From positions 62,001 through 126,000 of the forward strand of contig NZ_JACCBX010000011.1 in the NCBI RefSeq assembly GCF_013409995.1: DNA of 64,000 nt, written 5' to 3'. The notes below the pieces were generated by a model. That model searched no databases, was not told the origin of the DNA, and saw nothing but the letters and a program-made list of their open reading frames with translations. The first letter of the stretch is position 1; each line of letters starts with the position of its first letter. The stretch comes from Neobacillus driksii. GTDB lineage: Bacteria > Bacillota > Bacilli > Bacillales > Cytobacillaceae. The translations under genes were made by a program, and so were the position numbers. Positions 23,478-31,973 of the stretch are shown one piece after another.

Positions 23478-24383
23478 TTAATCAATGATCAAATGATCAA
23501 TTCCAACTACGTCCTTACTATTACGAAACGTCCCGGCGGATACACCAACCGTTTTGCGGAATACTTTGTTGAAATAGTTGGCATTTGCATACCCTACCTG
23601 GGCGGCAATGTCTGTAACAGAGTCGCTCGTTGAACGCAGAAGCTCTGCCGCTTTTTGAATCCTGATTTTGGTAAGGTATTGCACAGGTGTCATATTTAGT
23701 TGGTGTTGAAACTGCTTAATAAAATAATATCTCGAGAAACCGGATACGGCTGCTATTTCGTCGAGTGTAATCGGTTCATGATAATGCGTTTGGATAAAGG
23801 ATAAAGCTTTAGTAATCTGAAGAGAGAAACCGTTCGTTGCTTTTTCAATATTCCTGATGAAACGGTAACACTCCATAATAAACTCATAAGCTTTAGCAGA
23901 AGCGTAATATGTATCGGTAATTTTTTGATCATAGGTGTCTTGATAGATTTTCAGCATAAGCTGGACCAGCTTTGAATCCGGAGGCACTTTCAGGACAGGT
24001 CCGTTCTGTTCTTCCATAAACCTCCAGCAATCAGCGGCTTCTCGACCCACTAATGTAATAAACATAAACTCCCATCCATCACTATCCTTTGGAAAGTAAT
24101 AGCGATGATCGCTAGGAATCTCGACAATGAATGCTTCCCCTGCCCTTACTGTATAACTTTTATCCGCTATATCAAGCCTTCCCGATCCTGACAGAGTATA
24201 TTGAAACACATGTGTGCCGACATCTTTTCGCTTTAACCCATCCCAATCATAATCTGCACCGGGCATTTTCTCTTCTCGGCCAAGCGAGAAAATGTTTGCC
24301 ACATCGTTAGGGAGCATATCTTGAAAACGAAAACCATACGTTCCATAATCCTTTACCTGTTTCCCCCTATAAGTCAAAGACAA
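23478..24383 (-). CDS. AraC-family regulator of alpha-galactoside use (MsmR/MelR-like)
   Basis: A 301-residue regulator: N-terminal cupin-like sugar-binding domain (TLSGSGRLDIADKSYTVRAGEAFIVEIPSDHRYYFP) and C-terminal double helix-turn-helix (TLDEIAAVSGFSRYYFIKQF and DIAAQVGYANANYFNKVFRK). The frame opens at a TTG at 24398 that overlaps GGAGGG; the TTG at 24383 has that site at 7-nt spacing and is chosen. It is divergent from the GH4 alpha-galactosidase gene, with about 165 bp between them, so it likely controls melA and perhaps the GH36 gene. Confidence 0.85.
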   Translation of the reverse strand: MSLTYRGKQVKDYGTYGFRFQDMLPNDVANIFSLGREEKMPGADYDWDGLKRKDVGTHVFQYTLSGSGRLDIADKSYTVRAGEAFIVEIPSDHRYYFPKDSDGWEFMFITLVGREAADCWRFMEEQNGPVLKVPPDSKLVQLMLKIYQDTYDQKITDTYYASAKAYEFIMECYRFIRNIEKATNGFSLQITKALSFIQTHYHEPITLDEIAAVSGFSRYYFIKQFQHQLNMTPVQYLTKIRIQKAAELLRSTSDSVTDIAAQVGYANANYFNKVFRKTVGVSAGTFRNSKDVVGIDHLIID

Positions 24384-24548
24384 TATTTTACCCTCCAATC
24401 ACACTAACTTACCATTGAGGTTCTTATATAAACAACTTACTATTATTATAACAACAAAAAAACAAAGATGAATATGGGACGTAAGATTGTTACCAAAACA
24501 ATTTTTTATCCTTGGCAGTCCCACTTTCACTTTACAGGAGGTAAATTC

Positions 24549-25871
24549 ATGTCAAAAATCGCATTTATTGGTGCAGGAAGTACAGTTTTTGCAAAAAATG
24601 TTCTTGGTGACTGCCTACATGTTCCGGCATTAGCTGGTTTCGAGTTCGCATTATTTGATATCGATGTGCAACGCTTAAAAGACTCGGAAAATATGTTAAA
24701 CAATTTAAAACAAAGCCTAAAAGCAAACATAGTTGTGAAAGCGTATTCGGATCGTAAAGATGCATTGCGAGGAGCAAAATACGTTATTAATGCGATTCAA
24801 GTAGGCGGCTACAAACCTAGCACCGTTATAGATTTTGAAATTCCTAAGAAATATGGCCTTCGTCAAACAATCGCTGATACCATCGGAATTGGCGGTATTT
24901 TCCGTTCGCTTCGCACCATTCCGGTTATGTGGGATTTCGCCAAGGATATCGAAGAGGTTTGTCCGGATGCCCTGTTTTTAAATTACACAAATCCAATGGC
25001 AACATTAGTAGGGGCAATGCTTCGCTATACAAATGTAAAAACCGTCGGATTATGCCATAGCGTACAAGTTTGCACAGAGCACCTTTTTAGATCCTTAGGC
25101 ATGGATCATGAAGGAGTGGAAGAAAAAATCGCAGGTATCAACCATATGGCATGGCTTCTTGAGATCAAACGCGACGGCAAAGATTTATATCCGGAAATTA
25201 AACGCCGTGCGAGAGAAAAACAACAAACAAAACATGATGATATGGTCCGCTTCGAGTTAATGGATAAATTCGGATACTATGTAACGGAATCATCTGAGCA
25301 TAATGCCGAGTACCATCCGTACTTCATTAAACGCAATTATCCGCATTTGATAGAGAAATACAATATCCCTCTTGATGAGTATCCGCGTCGTTGTGTAGAG
25401 CAAATTGAACGCTGGGACAAAATGCGCGACGAAATCGTCAACAATGCACAGCTTACCCATACCCGTTCTCACGAATATGGTTCCCGTATTATTGAAGCAA
25501 TTGAGACGAATGTTCCATTTAAATTTGGCGGCAACATTTTAAATACAGGTCGCTTAATTAGCAATTTACCGGAAAGAGCTGTTGTTGAAGTATCGTGCGT
25601 TGCTGACCGCAGCGGAATCACTCCTTGCTATGTGGGAGATCTTCCAGAACAGTTAGCTGCCCTTAACCGTACAAATATTAATACACAGCTTTTAACCATT
25701 GAAGCAGCGGTAACGAAAAAGAGAGAACACATCTATCAGGCAGCAATGCTGGACCCCCATACAGCCGCTGAATTATCAATGGACGACATCATTGCGATGT
25801 GCGATGATTTAATCGAAGCACACGGTGACAGGATTCCAAAATTTGATAGTAAAACCATTTCGTTCGCGTAA
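24549..25871 (+). CDS. melA: Alpha-galactosidase, glycoside hydrolase family 4 (NAD+/Mn2+-dependent)
   Basis: A 440-residue GH4 enzyme: N-terminal Rossmann fold (KIAFIGAGSTVFAKNVLGD), and the family motif GLCHSVQ with the metal-ligand Cys at about 169, followed by AGINHMAW. GH4 enzymes cleave via an oxidation-elimination mechanism needing NAD+ and a divalent metal; this subgroup (MelA) acts on alpha-galactosides such as melibiose. The ATG at 24549 follows AGGAGGT; the longer frame to 24468 is rejected. The normal GH4 length is kept. Divergent AraC regulator upstream; a GH36 alpha-galactosidase converges from the right. Confidence 0.92.
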   Translation: MSKIAFIGAGSTVFAKNVLGDCLHVPALAGFEFALFDIDVQRLKDSENMLNNLKQSLKANIVVKAYSDRKDALRGAKYVINAIQVGGYKPSTVIDFEIPKKYGLRQTIADTIGIGGIFRSLRTIPVMWDFAKDIEEVCPDALFLNYTNPMATLVGAMLRYTNVKTVGLCHSVQVCTEHLFRSLGMDHEGVEEKIAGINHMAWLLEIKRDGKDLYPEIKRRAREKQQTKHDDMVRFELMDKFGYYVTESSEHNAEYHPYFIKRNYPHLIEKYNIPLDEYPRRCVEQIERWDKMRDEIVNNAQLTHTRSHEYGSRIIEAIETNVPFKFGGNILNTGRLISNLPERAVVEVSCVADRSGITPCYVGDLPEQLAALNRTNINTQLLTIEAAVTKKREHIYQAAMLDPHTAAELSMDDIIAMCDDLIEAHGDRIPKFDSKTISFA

Positions 25872-25925
25872 CAAAAAGAGTAATAGACATGTAAAATCTT
25901 AAAATTTTATTTGGAAGTGTGTAAA

Positions 25926-25959
25926 AAGATCTGCCGTCATTTTAGGCATATCTTTTTTT
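25926..25959 (+). terminator. Terminator of melA
   Basis: Stem AAGATCTGCC / GGCATATCTT (one mismatch), 9-nt loop, then seven Ts; 55 bp after the stop. Confidence 0.85.
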
Positions 25960-26013
25960 CTTTCTAGCTTTAATTAAAAATATTATGTCTTCCGTAATTT
26001 TCTTAAAAAGGAA

Positions 26014-26045
26014 AAGCTGACTTTAGAAAAGAATAAAGTCAGCTT
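26014..26045 (-). terminator. Terminator of the GH36 alpha-galactosidase gene
   Basis: A perfect 12-bp stem (AAGCTGACTTTA / TAAAGTCAGCTT) with an 8-nt loop; on the minus strand TTTTCCTTTTT follows. Confidence 0.85.
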
Positions 26046-26087
26046 GATTTTGGTAGATTTATTTGTATACAACTGTTTTTTAGACTG

Positions 26088-28283
26088 CTAAATTTCTTTT
26101 AAATGCCAAGTATGGCTTTGGAAATCACCATGTAATTCTAAAGGAATACTTAATCCAGCGTAGACGAGTTCATCCCCGCCGTATACGTTATTGGTGCCTA
26201 TCACTTGATATTGTTTATTTACATCGATACCATTTAGCTTCAAAAAGGCAAATGGTGCAGCCGGCTCTGCCAACACTCGGAAGTAATAAACCATTACTTC
26301 GGTCTTATCCTTATTTGTAAATAACCATGCTGTTTCATTGCCTTCAAATGGACTTTTTAGTCGATAGAAATCACCAAACTGAATTAACCTTCTGATTTCC
26401 TTATAGTTTGCTACCTGTTGTTTGACAATTTCTTTTTCCTCATTAGACAACTTGGTTAAATCGAGTTCATACCCTAGATTTCCGGACATCGCCACATCAC
26501 CGCGCATCTCCATGGAAGTACTGCGGTGAACCTGATGGTTAGGTACCGCGGAAACATGGGCTCCCATTGAAACGATTGGATACACTAAACTCGTACCGTA
26601 TTGAATTTTCAAACGAGATACGGCATCCGTATTGTCACTTGTCCATGTTTGCGGCATATAGTAGAGAATACCCGGATCAAATCTTCCTCCACCGCCAGAG
26701 CAACTTTCAAATAAAACATCTGGGAAGCTCGATGTGATGTTCTCCATCACTTTGTATAATCCCAGCATATAACGGTGAGCCGTTTCCCTTTGACGGTCTG
26801 CCGGAAGTAAAGATGAGCCAATCTCCGTCAAATGGCGATTCATATCCCATTTTACGTAGGAAATAGGAGCACTTGCTAAAATATCGCAAACCCGCTTCGT
26901 TATTTCTACGCAAACATCTTCTCTAGAGAAATCTAATACTAGCTGATTTCGGCTCTCAGAACGGCTTCTGCCAGGTACGTGAAGGCACCAATCTGGGTGC
27001 TCACGATACAGATCACTATCGACTGAAATCATTTCCGGTTCAAACCAAAGGCCAAATTCCAATTCCATCTCTTTGACATTGGATGCAAGTGACCCTAATC
27101 CATTAGGTAGTTTTTTATGATCTACAAACCAGTCTCCAAGCGATGATCGGTCATCATCACGTTTTCCAAACCAGCCGTCGTCCAAAACAAATAATTCAAT
27201 TCCTAATTCACTGCCTGCTTTAGCAATTTCAAGGATTTTCTCTTCATTAAAATTAAAATAAGTAGCTTCCCAATTATTTACCAAAATAGGACGTTCCCTA
27301 TCCCGGTAAGCTCCTCTCACTAAGCGGGTACGGTACAATTCATGATATGTGCGTGACATATCTCCAAGACCTTCAGAAGAATAAACCATTACTACCTCTG
27401 GTGCTTGAAAACTCTCGCCCACATCTAATTTCCAACTAAAATCAAAGGGATTGATTCCCATCGTCACTCTAGTGTTACTAAATTGGTCCACTTCCGCCTG
27501 AGCAAGGAAGTTTCCACTGTAAACAAAGTTGAATCCATACACCTCACCACTTTCCTCTGCCGTACCTTTTCTAGGAAGTGCAATAAATGGATTATGCTGA
27601 TGGCTGCTTCCCCCTCTAGTACTTTCAACAGACTGAATGCCATGTCGCAGTGGTTTTCGTTCAATATGTCTCTCTTTTACATGGGCACCATGAAGATGCA
27701 AGAAATCGAAGTCAGCGTCCCGGAAATCTACACTCAAACTTAATGCGCTTAATAGTTTAACAGAATGTAATCCTTCATTTACAAATCTCACAGAGCGAGT
27801 AATCGCATTAAACTGTTCAAAGATAGTGTAGCTTAAAATAACTTTTAACCCGATTAAAGAGTCCTCCATCGTAATCTCAAGCGTTTCTGCCTCTTCTACC
27901 TCTTCTACATAGGTAGCCGGCAGACCTTCAAGTGGCGTTTTCCCTTGAAAAATCGCATGTGACACATATCGTAAGTCTGATACTGTCGACCCATTTTCTA
28001 ATTGAACCTGATAAGCAGGCTTCCTAAAATCTGAATTCCCGTATTGCGGGTACTCCTGCGGCAACGTATCCAGTGAAAACGTCCGGTCATCCCTTTGCTG
28101 ATACGGATTTCCAGAGAAACCGCGGTCAACAAACTGTAGGAAATTAGAGTGGCGATATTCGCCAATTCCTTTACCCCAGTAGTAATGAACAAGGTAGCCC
28201 TCCCGTAAAATACCGAGTACATAGCTAGTATCTTTTGCTTTTAAATGAAACGTTTTAGTTTCAGAATTATATTGAATTCCCAT
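26088..28283 (-). CDS. Alpha-galactosidase, glycoside hydrolase family 36
   Basis: A 731-residue GH36 enzyme of bacterial RafA/AgaA type: N-terminal beta-supersandwich, (beta/alpha)8 barrel and C-terminal domain. The nucleophile is D480 in KWDMNRH and the acid/base D550 in TSDNTDA, with the upstream SCSGGGGRFD motif. The full family length is present. The ATG at 28283 is selected over a TTG at 28295; an AGGAG site lies about 12 nt upstream. No signal peptide, so it acts inside the cell on raffinose-family or similar alpha-galactosides. A cre-like palindrome (28371-28386) about 90 bp upstream suggests carbon catabolite or LacI-type control. Confidence 0.93.
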   Translation of the reverse strand: MGIQYNSETKTFHLKAKDTSYVLGILREGYLVHYYWGKGIGEYRHSNFLQFVDRGFSGNPYQQRDDRTFSLDTLPQEYPQYGNSDFRKPAYQVQLENGSTVSDLRYVSHAIFQGKTPLEGLPATYVEEVEEAETLEITMEDSLIGLKVILSYTIFEQFNAITRSVRFVNEGLHSVKLLSALSLSVDFRDADFDFLHLHGAHVKERHIERKPLRHGIQSVESTRGGSSHQHNPFIALPRKGTAEESGEVYGFNFVYSGNFLAQAEVDQFSNTRVTMGINPFDFSWKLDVGESFQAPEVVMVYSSEGLGDMSRTYHELYRTRLVRGAYRDRERPILVNNWEATYFNFNEEKILEIAKAGSELGIELFVLDDGWFGKRDDDRSSLGDWFVDHKKLPNGLGSLASNVKEMELEFGLWFEPEMISVDSDLYREHPDWCLHVPGRSRSESRNQLVLDFSREDVCVEITKRVCDILASAPISYVKWDMNRHLTEIGSSLLPADRQRETAHRYMLGLYKVMENITSSFPDVLFESCSGGGGRFDPGILYYMPQTWTSDNTDAVSRLKIQYGTSLVYPIVSMGAHVSAVPNHQVHRSTSMEMRGDVAMSGNLGYELDLTKLSNEEKEIVKQQVANYKEIRRLIQFGDFYRLKSPFEGNETAWLFTNKDKTEVMVYYFRVLAEPAAPFAFLKLNGIDVNKQYQVIGTNNVYGGDELVYAGLSIPLELHGDFQSHTWHLKEI

Positions 28284-28370
28284 ATAAAAAAACAACTCCT
28301 AAATCTGATTTTTTAATTGCCCATTTACAACTCCGCCAATAATCTACTTTTCAGTTCACGTTAAACAGGA

Positions 28371-28386
28371 TTGAAAGCTCTTTCAA
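28371..28386. promoter_or_regulatory. Cre-like/operator palindrome before the GH36 gene
   Basis: TTGAAAGCTCTTTCAA: 7-bp arms around CT; differs from the CcpA cre consensus at one core base. Lies in the 218-bp gap between the GH36 and sensor kinase genes. Confidence 0.5.
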
Positions 28387-28469
28387 ATTTATTATAAATG
28401 GAAAGGAATCAAGTAACTATATCACTTTTTTCAGATAAGTATCGTAAACCAACACATTTGTTTAAGCAC

Positions 28470-28495
28470 AAAAAAAGAGAGCTGCTGGCTCTCTT
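28470..28495 (-). terminator. Terminator of the YesMN-like two-component operon
   Basis: Minus strand: AAGAGAGC stem, 5-nt loop, GCTCTCTT with T-run; only 7 bp after the kinase stop. Confidence 0.9.
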
Positions 28496-28501
28496 CGTTT
28501 G

Positions 28502-30298
28502 TTAATTCAACTTCCTTATTATAGGAACACTCACCTTTACTTGAGTCCCGATCCCTTTTCTGCTAAATATGGTACACTCTGATTCGTTTCCATAATATGT
28601 TTTCAATCTAGTGATTACATTCTTAATTCCATAACTGGTCGATTCAACGATATTGCTTTGGATGTTCTCCAATGTTTCTTGATCCATTCCAAGTCCATCA
28701 TCAATTATTTCGAATACCGCCTGTTTTTCCTTTTGATATACTTTAATAATAATATTAATTCCATTTTCATCATCCCAGATTGCATGATTTATACAATTTT
28801 CGATAAAAGGCTGTAAAACTAATTTTATCGTATCATACTGATATAAACCTTCATCAATATCAAAATGAGTATGCAATAAACCATCAAAACGAATTTGCTG
28901 AATGGCTAAATAATTTTTCGAGAGCTCAATTTCCTCACGTATACTAATTATTTTCCTTCCTTTATTTAGGGAAATTCGATAGAATTTGGAGAGAAGGTTG
29001 ACCATTTGGTATACTTTATGTGCTTTTTCCTTCATGGCCAGTGCTGAAATAGAGCCAAGAGTGTTATACAAAAAATGTGGGTTGATTTGTGATTGCAACG
29101 TATTCATTTCAGCTTCTTTTTTTAGTATTTCTGTATAATAAACCTCATCTATTAACTTTTTTATTTTTTGGGTCATGTTAATAAAAGTAGATGATAACTC
29201 TCCAATTTCATCATACCCTAATCTTGACATATTTACCTCAAAATCCCCTTCCTCAACCCTTTTCATATTCATAACCAATGTTTCAATCCGCTTAGTTAGA
29301 AGGTTTGAAGTAAAATATATTAATAGGATGGCAACAATGATCGCAACAGCTGTCACTATAAATATCTTAACAAAAGCATCCTTTATTCTAGTTAGAAAAC
29401 CCTCATATGGATTAAGCGAGATTGTTTTCCAACCGTTTGACATAGTACTATATACAACTAGCATATCTTTTCCATTTAATTGAAAGTTAAAGCTCCCACT
29501 TTCCTTTAATTTATTTGTGTCTATTTCTAAAAAGTCCGCTATTTGTTTAGTATTAAGACTTTTATTTTTATTTGTTAACACGTATCCATCTTCATCAATG
29601 ACATAGATTTCCCTGTCAGTATCCTCATTGTCAATAAGCGAATAAAGTTCCTTCTCTTTTATCTCCAACTTTAATACTTGAAAGTTTAGACTACTAGGAT
29701 GATCGAGAAAGCGTGTCAGTGTAAATGTTTGCACTTCGGATTTATCCTTTTTCATTTTACTAAAAGTTGTTTTACCATTCGCTTTCACGACAGCATTGTA
29801 CCAATCTTCCATTTTCACATTTTCATCAATATGTTTGATAAAATAATGGTCTGAGATTAAGGAACGATTATTCGTATATACGGTAATGGAATCTATTCCA
29901 CTATTCATGTTAAGAATATCTTTAAATCTTTGATTAATGTAATCATAAGCGTCTATATAGTATAGAGACAAATCATCCTTATATTCCACCGATAGATACT
30001 CTCTTAAAGAACGATCCATGTAAATTTGTGAAGATACTTGTGTATAATCATCCAGTTTATTTTCGATATTCTTATTTATCTGCATTATTGTATTCATCGT
30101 ATTTTCATAGCTTTGCACTGTCAATTCCTTTTGCGTTGTATACAAAGAAAAAAATACTAAAAAAGAAATGGGGACAAATACAATCAAGGCATAAACTACA
30201 AATAATTTATGCCTTAATTGTATATTCGTGAACTTTTTTTCTATCCATTTAATAATAGAAATTGTATCTTTATTAAGAAATCTTTTTTCTGAATTCAT
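28502..30298 (-). CDS. Sensor histidine kinase, YesM-like (LytS/His_kinase family)
   Basis: A 598-residue membrane kinase: transmembrane segment near 33-53, an extracellular sensing region to about residue 300, a second transmembrane segment (FVKIFIVTAVAIIVAILLIY), HAMP domain, His_kinase domain with H408 in INPHFLYN, and an HATPase domain (QPFIENCINHAI, IIDDGLGM). Such kinases sense sugars or cell-envelope glycans outside the cell and activate adjacent importers. It overlaps the 3' end of the response regulator gene by 26 bp, indicating translational coupling. Lies downstream of a GH36-like gene and an LplABC-type importer in the same orientation; those are likely targets. Confidence 0.92.
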   Translation of the reverse strand: MNSEKRFLNKDTISIIKWIEKKFTNIQLRHKLFVVYALIVFVPISFLVFFSLYTTQKELTVQSYENTMNTIMQINKNIENKLDDYTQVSSQIYMDRSLREYLSVEYKDDLSLYYIDAYDYINQRFKDILNMNSGIDSITVYTNNRSLISDHYFIKHIDENVKMEDWYNAVVKANGKTTFSKMKKDKSEVQTFTLTRFLDHPSSLNFQVLKLEIKEKELYSLIDNEDTDREIYVIDEDGYVLTNKNKSLNTKQIADFLEIDTNKLKESGSFNFQLNGKDMLVVYSTMSNGWKTISLNPYEGFLTRIKDAFVKIFIVTAVAIIVAILLIYFTSNLLTKRIETLVMNMKRVEEGDFEVNMSRLGYDEIGELSSTFINMTQKIKKLIDEVYYTEILKKEAEMNTLQSQINPHFLYNTLGSISALAMKEKAHKVYQMVNLLSKFYRISLNKGRKIISIREEIELSKNYLAIQQIRFDGLLHTHFDIDEGLYQYDTIKLVLQPFIENCINHAIWDDENGINIIIKVYQKEKQAVFEIIDDGLGMDQETLENIQSNIVESTSYGIKNVITRLKTYYGNESECTIFSRKGIGTQVKVSVPIIRKLN

Positions 30299-31799
30299 TT
30301 GGTGTCATACCTTTATATTTTCTAAAGAGTGAGCAAAAATAGGAAACACTTTCGAAACCAACTGAAATACAAATATCTTTAATTTTCAAAGACTTATTTT
30401 GAAGCAGTTCTGTTGCTTTTTCAATTCTAGCTTTCGTAATATAAGATAAAATCGTTTCTCCTGTTTTTTCTTTAAAAATACTGCGAATATAGTTTGGAGA
30501 TAGATACACATTACTTGCAATGTCCTCTACAATTAGCGACTTGTCCAAATTATTCTTTATATACAAGATGATTTGATTGACAATTAGTTGGTAATTATCA
30601 CCCTCTTTTTCACGGAGGTACTGAAAAAGGGATTTTATATTCTCCTGAATAAAATGTTTTAGGGCTGTCATCGTATCAAATTGAAAAATATTTTTTAGTG
30701 CATCTTTTTCGGATGGTTGTGTATAGCCACCATTAAACAGATTGGTTAATAAATAAGTAAGGAGTCTGTATAATTCATTACATATTACATCCCGCTCCAC
30801 TTCATGCTCGATAAAATAGTTAAATAGTGAGTTTAATAATTCCTCAGATTTCTGCCAATCACCAACAAGCATTGAAGAGGCCAAATCTTGATGAATGGTG
30901 GGAATTAGAATGTCCTTCGTTTTATTTATCATTTCAGGTTTAAGTAGTTTTCCTGGACCATAATAAAATCTCAATTGTAATGTATTTTTACTTATAGTAT
31001 ACACATTACTAATTTCCTCCAAAACGATTGGGTTAGGCGGCAAAACCATTGTTATTGAAATCTGAAAAACACGAAAAAATTCTTCCATCAAGTCACAAAG
31101 AGCTCGATTCAAATCTAAATGTTTATCAACACCCAGATTTAGGATAATACCGTATTCTCCATCCCGTGTTTCAATAACGATTCCAGATTTCGCTCGTTTT
31201 AAAATATATTCATTGATAAAATGATAGTAATGATGAGACATCTTCAAGGCATTTGGAAGTAAGGAGAAGTTATCAATGCTTACAATTACAAGAAAATACT
31301 GATCATTATCAACCAGTCTTTGACAAGTGATATCCGCTTCCATTCGTATTAAAGAAGGATTAAATAGTAGGTCTTTCATAAATTGTTCTAGTAAGACCTT
31401 TTGGGATTCCTCTTCCTTTTTTCTTTTCTCAAGTCTCTCTTTTGCCCTAGATATCACAGAAGGTAATTCGTCAAAATCTAAAGGTTTTAGAAGATAGTCA
31501 GTCACTTCTAATTGTAATGCGGTTTTAATATACGAAAATTCATCATATCCACTTAAAAAAATGATTTCAACTTGGGTGTTTCTTTTTCTCAATTCTTTGG
31601 AAAACTGTAAACCGTCCATAATTGGCATTTTCACATCTGTAATAATAATATCTGGAAGGCATTTTTCTGCAACAGATAATGCTTCCATCCCGTTCTTTGC
31701 CGCACCGACAACCTCTATATCATATTGTTTCCAATCTACATAATCCCTGATCATTTCAAGTTCTAATTTTTCATCATCAACTAGCATTATCTTATACAT
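30273..31799 (-). CDS. Response regulator, YesN-like (REC + AraC helix-turn-helix)
   Basis: A 508-residue regulator: REC domain with D8-D9 and phospho-acceptor D55 in IIITDVKMP, a long middle region, and a C-terminal AraC-type domain (IASNVYLSPNYIRSIFKEKT ... DICISVGFESVSYFCSLFRK). It partners the YesM-like kinase whose start lies inside its 3' end. ATG 31799 follows AAGGGGGC at about 10-nt spacing. Its 174-bp upstream gap contains the 12-bp palindrome TAACGGCCGTTA (31914-31925). Expected to activate the adjacent sugar importer and glycosidase genes when phosphorylated. Confidence 0.92.
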   Translation of the reverse strand: MYKIMLVDDEKLELEMIRDYVDWKQYDIEVVGAAKNGMEALSVAEKCLPDIIITDVKMPIMDGLQFSKELRKRNTQVEIIFLSGYDEFSYIKTALQLEVTDYLLKPLDFDELPSVISRAKERLEKRKKEEESQKVLLEQFMKDLLFNPSLIRMEADITCQRLVDNDQYFLVIVSIDNFSLLPNALKMSHHYYHFINEYILKRAKSGIVIETRDGEYGIILNLGVDKHLDLNRALCDLMEEFFRVFQISITMVLPPNPIVLEEISNVYTISKNTLQLRFYYGPGKLLKPEMINKTKDILIPTIHQDLASSMLVGDWQKSEELLNSLFNYFIEHEVERDVICNELYRLLTYLLTNLFNGGYTQPSEKDALKNIFQFDTMTALKHFIQENIKSLFQYLREKEGDNYQLIVNQIILYIKNNLDKSLIVEDIASNVYLSPNYIRSIFKEKTGETILSYITKARIEKATELLQNKSLKIKDICISVGFESVSYFCSLFRKYKGMTPNEFRKKIS

Positions 31800-31973
31800 G
31801 TCTGTATCTGCCCCCTTGATGAATAGCCAATATTCTTAATTATATCTTTTCAAACTAATATCTTAAAGGATTTCAAAATCTTTCCAAACAAGTAAATCAT
31901 AAAGGTTGTCTAATAACGGCCGTTAACAAACCCGCTTCCAATCTATTGTAATCGGAATTTAGCAAAAGTTTTT

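Noticed and set aside
24468..24548. Upstream extension of the GH4 gene.
   Set aside because: The family N-terminus begins at MSKIAFIGAGS and AGGAGGT precedes that ATG directly.
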